Source: Pyricularia pennisetigena
Lineage: Eukaryota > Ascomycota > Sordariomycetes > Magnaporthales > Pyriculariaceae
Length of the DNA stretch: 64,000 nt
Assembly (NCBI RefSeq): GCF_004337985.1
Contig: NC_043740.1
Coordinates: 124,001-188,000, forward strand
Reading direction: 5' to 3'
Shown: positions 56,393 to 64,000 of the stretch, one piece after another
Layout of the letters: every line of letters starts with the position of its first letter
Position numbering within the stretch: position 1 is the first letter of the stretch
Notes under the pieces: generated by a model
Told to the model about the DNA's origin: nothing
Databases searched by the model: none
What the model saw: the letters and a program-made list of their open reading frames with translations, nothing else
Made by a program: the position numbers and the translations under genes

Positions 56393-59300
56393 ATGGAAAA
56401 TATATTACCAATAATATTTTTAAATATACCCGAAAAGGGATTCCTATCCGCGTAACCTGCAACCCAATATTTTACGTCCGACTTGACCCTATTACCTTTA
56501 TCGATATCGCAATCATTTTCGTTTTTATCGTTATCCCAATTATTATTGCCCAATCCTATATTCGAAAATAAATGGGAATTTAAGCCTTTTTTAATCGATT
56601 AAAAGCAATTACCGAAGGAATCCGAATCCGAAACGGAAATAAACCCCGAAACCAAATTTATTCGCGATATTACCAAATTTTAGCGCAACCGTTACCGACG
56701 TACCAATTTTACGCAAATTATCCACGTTTGGGTAATAGCGGTAAATTTTCACGAAATTACCCGATTTGTTCCATTGTAAATATTTTTTTTTAAAAAAGCA
56801 TTACGAAACCTTTAAATCCGAAAACGTTTACGCGCCAATAGGGTCGAATACCGTTTTAATAATAAATTTCCTGCGCCTATCGAAACCGACCTTTTGCGCA
56901 GGGAATTGCAACAATTAATACAATATTTAAGCTTTTTTGACGGGTTTAAGCCTATAGATTTCCAAATTTCGGGAATAAAAGATTGTTCCGCCAAAAACGT
57001 GAACGATATAAATTGGTTTAAACAAATATTCGACACGTTCACCCAGGAAATCCCGTCCAAAACGCTAATATTATATAAATTTATATTTTTACTATTATTG
57101 CATTCCCGGGGCCACCGCCCGTTTTATTTATCGTTACAAATTTCGAACGTGGTATACCTGGAACTAAATACTTTTTTAAAAACTACAAACCCCCCAACGT
57201 TAAAGGATTAACGCGTTATATTAATAATGGCGAATTCAACCTACGGATATTCCCCTAAAAAAAGCAATTATTTGCTACGCGCATTCGCATTATACCTTAT
57301 AAATAATGGAATTTTACGACGTATTGTAGACATATTATCCGGGTTTGGAATATGTTTATTTCATAAAATTATTAAACGGTAAACCCAATAATTTATCGCC
57401 GTTACCCGAATACGTGATTAGCAATATCCATATCTATATTTAGCTTTTACCGCGAACAGCAATAATAATTTTTTACATATATATATATATATTAATATAT
57501 AAACAGATTTAAAAAGGATCGCTCGTAACCCAATATTATCCTTCGTATATAATAATTTCAATTTTTTGGATAAGGTATAGGATTTTGGATATGGAAGACG
57601 TAACCCAGTGCAAAATTTAATATTGTGTTTCTTTATATTAACGCCAGGATTTAAACGATATACGTAATCCCAATGGCACGCCACCGCATTTTTCCGCCAA
57701 AAATGGTTGCAAACGCCCGCCTTTTTACAATATCCGGACACCTATTACGAAAGCGCCAAATATTATATAATGCACCAAATTTGTGGCTTTTTATTCCCCA
57801 ACCGCCCATATACGCCTGGAACAATCCCACAATACCCTATTTTCGCACGAATTACATTAATTTCCTACCTTATCCAAACCCCCGCTATTACCGAAAACGA
57901 AAGGGAATACGCAGGAGTTATCCAAATCCAGGAAATCCTTTTTAAACGTTTTTTAAACCTATTACCCGACCATTTCGACTATTTTTCCGTCCTGTTCCTC
58001 GTTTATGGAGATTAAAAAATAACGTTATATATCCGTACCATTTAGGGAATTTATATCGAATTATCCCAACCCTTTAACAAAAAATAATAAATATTACCCG
58101 TACCAGCGTTTTTCCATATGAAATTCAATTTTATTAACCAGTTATAATAATATTACGCCCCCATTATTTTTTTAAATATAATAAGGTTGGGGAAATATAA
58201 CCAGTTTCAAAAAAATAAAAAAAAGTTTTACCATGTTTTACGACTTTTACAAAATGCATTCCGGTCCCGCATTTTATGCATTATAATTGCTGTTTTAATC
58301 CAAAACGGATTATTGGATAGGGATTAGATTTTTTAAAACGCCCTGGAAAAGGTTTTTACCGATATACCATATAATATATATATTTCCGTGGTAAACCGTG
58401 TTTATAATAATATAATCGCTGGTTATATTAACGGTTTAATGGGTATTGGATTATGGGATATAAAACCCAAAATTAATATCGCTTTCCGTACGCAACGCCG
58501 CTATTTGCAAATAATTAACCTTATATAAATAACAACAAACGCGTTCCACCAAAGAAATTACGGCGTATTGGAAATTATAATACCGCAATTGGTCCTATTT
58601 TTCTACGGTTATAAAACAAAAAATTATAATTTTAAAATTTTATATTTAACCTGGTTATTACGACCAAAGGTTATAAATTAACCGCTGCGCACCGGGATTT
58701 TAAAATCAGCGTTCGTAAAATATACCACGGCCGGGAATGGCTTTAAACCGGTAAACCTAATAATTAAACATATTAACAAAGGTTTTGTTATAAATATCAA
58801 AAATAACCGCAATTCCACGCACGATTTGCGAAAAACATTCCTAAATTGTGCAGCAATGGGGCCAATCGCAACTACGGTGCGTAAAATATTAGAAAATATC
58901 GCCCGTATACGTATTAACAGTAAGTACCATATATATTAATTAAATAAAATATAATCCATTATGCCTTTTTGTTATTCCAAAATGGTTGGGGAAGCGAAAA
59001 GGCCGAAATATTACCCAGTTTCGACTTCGACGGCCCTGATTTATTATACCTGGGTTTGAAAAAATTAATGGGCGATAAATTGGAGGTATTTAATTAAAAA
59101 ATCGTACGCCCTAATAACGTGCTATTTCAGGCGGATATTGAAAAAATAGGGGCAAATCCAAAGGAGGGATATAACCGGATAAGCGGTTTAAATATTAATG
59201 GTATAATTAATACCGAAAGAGATTTGCTGGACGGAATATACGAGAAATCCGACGAAAAAGGCGCATAAAATTTAAAATAATAAAAGGTAAATTACGCAAA

Positions 59301-59440
59301 CTAAAACGGGTAAAGGCGAGGATCGTTTTATTAGAAAAAGGAGTTAAATGGACGAATAACGGTGACCTTACCCGCGAATAACGGAAGTAAAATAACGTCC
59401 GCAAAATTAGTAAATACAAACAAATAAATATTAATCGTAA
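56393..59440 (+). pseudogene. DUF6589-type gene remnant in copy B
   Basis: ATG at 56393 (MENILPIIFLNIPEKGF). The best frames are 56894-57211 (QLIQYLSFFDGFKPIDFQIS, then NDINWFKQIFDTFTQEIPSK) and 57707-58015 (YYESAKYYIMHQICGFLFPN to DHFDYFSVLFLVYGD). The VYGD block, followed by an out-of-frame PAFFHMKFNF segment near 58110, fits the G-D-Q / PxxFHxKxN pattern I associate with DUF6589. A STHDLRKTFLNCAAMGPIAT block lies at 58815-58875. The C-terminal part near 58990-59280 includes LPSFDFDGPDLLYLGLKKLM and ERDLLDGIYEKSDEKGA. The function of the family is unknown. It is convergent with the SNF2-like gene. Confidence 0.7.
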
Positions 59441-59737
59441 ATTTGGTTTAATATAAAATACGAGGTATAATTTCCTCCAAAATCATCCGTATAAATAACC
59501 CATTTCCTATCCATTTTTTTTGCCGAAATAAACCATATTTTCCATCCACCGCCAATTATAAATCCAGTAAAAAAAATCCTGGTAATAACCGTTATTATAA
59601 TACCCCATTAATTACGAATAATAAATCCATTAAACCGGATCCCAATAGTAATAATTATTAAAATATTACATATCTAAAACCCCCAATTTTATAGCACTAA
59701 ACCCCAGAAAAAAGTAAAACAAAAAAACCCAAACCGA

Positions 59738-62700
59738 TTAAAAGAGACGAAAAGGTATGGTAGCGTTAAATATCTTTTTAAAAGTGGGTTTGTTTACGCC
59801 ACGCCTTTTTTTCCGAGCTGGGGTCGCGGTGAACGATTTAAGGACCGAATCGTCCTCCTTTTTATCCTTTTTTAAAATGGGTATGCAAGGTTTCCTAAAC
59901 GGATCGAATATAAATTTATCGTAATTAAAGCCAAAATCGATAAATGAAAAAAACGGATTAACGACCGCCAAAAGGTCGGCGTTATTGTGACCAAAAATAC
60001 CTTTTTTAAACGGTTTATTGGTTTCCCGGCGTTTAAGAACCCAGGAGCCAAAATCCTTTATTAAGGCCCCGATAACCCGCGCGGTCGCGGTTTCGTCGTA
60101 AAATGTATCGCTATTTTTAATCCATTTTATTAATTTATCCACAAACCCCTAATTTATAGTAGTAAAATCGAAATAAGGCAAATATGTACGATTAATATAG
60201 TTAGTAAACGTATTACGGCCGCCATTTTACTCCTGGTATTAGTAATTAATATAAACTGGATTTAACGTTAAAATAAAAGCTAACGTTTTTTCCACCAAAT
60301 CCTGTTCGTTAAGCTATTTAAAAAAATCTGATACGAGCATTAAAACTAAGCGAAAATAAAATTCGCCTATACGGCGCGTCCTGTTAAAATAAAAAATATT
60401 AAAATGCTGGGGGGGTTTTGTTATTTAAACGAAATAATTGAAAGGCCAGGAAATTATAATTGTTATTGCTTTATACGCCAGGAATTGTTTAACAGTTGGA
60501 AATTGGATAATTTTGGGGAAACGTATACGCGTAATATATTTAAATAACATTTACTATGTATTAATAACCGCCGGAACAGTAGAAAAAGGGGTATTAACCT
60601 TCCGGAATATACGATGTTTTACCCAATCGAAAAAAGTATTTCGCATTTCGAAAATGCGCCAAATAACAGGCTTATTTTAACCCAGCCGAATTAAGCGACC
60701 ACAGATTTGCAATTGTATATTGGCGTTCCATATTAAAGGGATAATAATACCAGTATAACAATTGGGGTATAAATTAAAATCAGCGTTGGAAATATTAATA
60801 TTTAGGATATAAACGTTAAAATTGGAGCTGGAATCGGTGAAATCGGAAACGGTTTTATCGCGTTCGGCTTGGGATAGGTTTAATCGGATAATAACCATAC
60901 CGAAACTGTTTTTTTCCAAAATAAAAGCAATAAAATTAAAAAAGTTAGCAAATATATTAAAAATTGTAATAATTATTACAGAAATGGAAAAATAATAGCT
61001 ATTATAACATTTATTATAATCTAAAAATATAAAAATTGTAATAATTGTTATAATAGCTGTGGGGAAGGAAAAGGATTCTAATAATTATCATTATATAGCC
61101 AATTTACGCATAAATCCAAAAATCGGGGGTTATAACCAGGACGCGTTAACCTTTTTCCTTTTCCTCCATATAAATTTCGATTACGCGGGTAATAAATAGC
61201 GATTTATTTAATATAAAATAAATTATTTTTACCCTACCCGACGGAGGTAACGTTTTAGGATTAGTGCAGGTTTTCGAATAAACCTAGTTAAAAAGACCGT
61301 CGCCGTTATATTAAATTAAAACGTCCACAATTACCGATCCAAAACGGATTTTTCCTTCCTATTAGTTTTTTTTGAAATTTTGTCGGACGTTACGGTGTTT
61401 GGTTTTAAAATCCACTTTTTTTAACGCCAGTATTTTACCCAGTTCCGCGAATTAATATCCCGGGTATCGTCCTCGGCGTAAATTATTAATTAAAAAAAGT
61501 AATTTATTACCAAAAATTACAGCAGGCGGATAATACCTATATTAAAAAAACCCGAAATTTGGCGGTTACCAGCTATAATATCCGTACTAGTGGGAATTCC
61601 TAATGGAGCGGGACCAGTATCGTCGGTTTTTTCGCCCACGAATGCGGTAATAATGTTTTTAAAAATTACCTCGGTATTCGTTATAACGTTTTCGAAACGG
61701 TGGCCAAATTGGAACTCCTTAGTAATAATATTATAAAGCGGAATACGTTTACGGGGATAAGTGATTACACCTTTAGGTAAGGTGAACCCGGTGTTTATAC
61801 CCCTGCGTACCGTAAACACGCCCGTATATTTAAAAATTATTAACGATTTTTCGTTTAGTATGGTGGTAAAAATTATAAAATTTAAAACTCGAAGGTGAAA
61901 CAGCCACCATTTCCAACCCATCGATTCGAATTTTTGTAGGGGAGTTCTGGTGTTTTTATCGATATTAAAAACGACGAAATAACCACTATTTTCCCAAATA
62001 TAATCGACCGTAAATATATTTTCCTAAAACAAATTTTTAGGTCGGGCGAAAAAAATCGCAATTTTATCCCAAACCAGGGCATTAAGGCCAATAATATCCC
62101 TAATTTTGTCAATAATTGGCGTGGTAATAGCCATACCCCGATTAATGTAAGAAATGAGGCGAAATGCGCGGTATATTATCGATTCGCGGTAGCGGAAATA
62201 TTAAATTTCGTTTCCAATTATACGTTAAGAAAGGGTACCGAATAATAAATATATAACCAAACGCCGGATATTTTTGGTGTTTTCGCCCGTGGAAAAATCG
62301 GCCTTCCGACCGCTTTTGCGTTAACGGTTCCTAACAAAATTATTTAATTTAAACAAATATATTAATATAACGAAATTATAATAATTATTACAAAAACACA
62401 TTTATTAGGTATTATTTTTAATATCGGAATTATCGTCGAAATTGTTAACGTCGGGGGGGCGTTGCTAAAAGTTGGAATCGATAATTTTATTTATACACTA
62501 TGGGTTAAACACCTTTTCCACGTTATAAATTTCGTCCAATTGCTTAGTTTTTCGGATTAAAAATTTCGAATAAAATGTAATAATAACCGTGCCCGCAGAT
62601 TTGGGATTAAATTTACAGGCGGCGAATTTGGTCAAAATATCGTAAAGCTGCGCCTGGGTAAAAATAGCAGCCGTTCGCGGGGTATCGGCAGCGCATACCT

Positions 62701-64000
62701 CGGTTAAATTATAATAGCATTTAACGTCGAAAGCTGGGAAATTAGTTATTACCTTTTTAAATATTTGCGAAATAAAGTTGGCCGGGACGAAAATTAAAGT
62801 AGGAAAATATCCGTCGGCATTTTGGATAAATCGGTCGTGTTAGTAACGAATATACCATATATAAATCGCCGTAAAATAGATAATCGTTTTTCCTGTACCT
62901 ATTTCGTTAGTTAATAACCAATTTTTAAAAGTTAATTGCTCCAACTTTAATAGGGTATGGGCATCTAAACCGAAAAAAAGTTAATTTAGCAAAAACAAAA
63001 ATTGTAATAATAGTTACAAAAATAGGGGCAGGATTGTGACAATAATTACAAAAATAAAGGCAAGATTGTGACGACAATTACAATTATTAAGGATAATATA
63101 TATATAATTTACCAGCCAATTAATAGGGTAGCTAATGGCGACCAAAAGGAGTATTAAGTATATCCCAATTACACCAAAAGTATTTGCCCTTAATTTTCTT
63201 GTATTTAAGACCGATTTTATTATTGGTATTTAAACCGTCGACAGGCAAAGTATTTTTAAAAAAGCGCAACTTTTTTATAGCAGCTTAAATCGCGTCCGAA
63301 ATAAAAAGATAACCAGTCCAAAAATAACCTTTAGTTAAAATGGAAAATTGCGTATGGTATGCTAAGGAAACCGTTAGGATTTTTTCGCGGGCGTCCTCGA
63401 AAATTCCCTTTTTTGCGCGGCTTATATCAGTAAATCGATCGGCGATGGTGGATTGGGTTTATATAAAATTAAAAAAATCGTTTTGTTGGTCGTCGTTAAA
63501 AACTTTGGGATAAAGTTCGGTAATTTTTATTTTGGGTTTGGTAAAAATGGGACGATAAAGCCGCCCCTCGTTATACAAATTGTTAAAAATATTTTTAATC
63601 ATTAATAAATCCAATGGGTGTATTTGAATTTAATTTGCACGCTTTTTTTTTTCAACCGTCCGACCTTAATAGGTTTAAAACGGGACCAGGTATCGACAGC
63701 GAATATTATTATCGTCCTGTTATAGCAAACGCGGTTAAAACCAAACAAATTGGCGACGTCGATGGTTTGGTCGGTTCGCGAACGGGTAACCAAACGATAT
63801 TAAAATTAAATTAAATATAAATTATTTAAAGCGATAACGTTGTCGGCAATGGTTGTATAATCGGCGATAATAAACAGGGTGGAGGATTGCTCGATATTAA
63901 ATTTAAAAAAGTTGCGGCAATTTCCACTAAAATCGTTAAAAACTTTTTTATTTCCGACAACGATTTTTCCCTACCGGCGAAAAATAAAATAAAGGAAATA
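59738..64000 (-). pseudogene. SNF2-like helicase remnant in copy B (not split)
   Basis: From right to left: an N-terminal part near 63602-63793 (DVANLFGFNRVCYN), then the Walker A region near 62900. Next is 61517-62112 (PELPYKNSNRWVGNGGCFTF region and YTGVFTVRRGINTGFTLPKG). 60677-60919 carries VIIRLNLSQAERDKTVSDF and, at its end, IPLIWNANIQLQICGRLIRLG, the SNF2 motif VI region that the Gypsy element splits in copy A. The C-terminal tail is 59738-60142 (FTATPARKKRRGVNK). Stops interrupt every block. Confidence 0.8.
60725..60729 (-). other. Empty target site of the Gypsy insertion
   Basis: GTTCC here (GGAAC on the minus strand) occurs once, in the context ATATGGAACGCCAAT. In copy A the same pentamer is duplicated around the Gypsy element. 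Confidence 0.93.

Larger units (their letters stand above)
56082..64000 (-). mobile_element. Big TIR element, copy B (inverted, runs off the window)
   Basis: It is homologous to the reverse complement of 32884 down to about 17600. It starts TGTCACAGTGCTCAGACTAG, a changed version of AGTCTCAGTGCTCA. It carries the DUF6589-type gene on + and the SNF2-like gene on -, without the Gypsy insertion. Confidence 0.9.

Overview
The window looks like nuclear DNA of a filamentous ascomycete (Pezizomycotina). The first 5.7 kb is GC-balanced and holds intron-bearing fungal genes: a possible small secreted cysteine-containing protein, a DUF1275 membrane protein, and a secreted S10 serine carboxypeptidase. 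From about 5.66 kb to the end the DNA is AT-rich, and nearly every reading frame is broken by TAA/TAG. Repeat copies differ by C-to-T/G-to-A transitions, which is the mark of repeat-induced point mutation (RIP). This part is a transposon graveyard, with no gene I would call functional.

The left half of the AT-rich block (5962-34339) is a three-level nested insertion that target-site duplications (TSDs) resolve cleanly. The outermost layer is a 7.4-kb Ty1/Copia element (copia-1) with 230-bp LTRs and TSD GCCGT. Inside it sits a 13.7-kb terminal-inverted-repeat element ('big TIR element') with termini AGTCTCAG/CTGAGACT and an 11-bp TSD. Inside that, within its SNF2-like helicase gene, sits a 7.25-kb chromodomain Ty3/Gypsy element with 455-bp LTRs and TSD GGAAC. 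A second, inverted copy of the big element starts at 56.08 kb, runs off the right edge and supplies the uninterrupted target site.

The big TIR element is the most unusual object here. It carries remnants of a RecQ-like helicase, a SNF2-like helicase and a convergent DUF6589-type gene. A perfect 20-bp palindrome (ATTGTAACAATTGTTACAAT) and variants recur only in its spacers and presumed introns. I recognise no standard transposase in it. Further single termini of the family lie at 5660 (the edge of the AT-rich block), 34961 and 56082.

The right half (34.3-56 kb) holds an isolated big-element end, a 0.8-kb foldback MITE, a 1.85-kb Fot1/Pogo element sharing the MITE's termini, and a third Copia fragment (RT-RNase H). 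It also holds a 3' fragment of copia-2 with a tRNA-like insertion and an interstitial telomere repeat at its broken end, a G-rich tract, a two-LTR copia-2 (minus strand), a truncated inverted copia-1 copy, and a 30-bp minisatellite beside a GC-rich island.

Coordinates of decayed coding regions are approximate. LTR, TIR, TSD and splice boundaries were read base by base.
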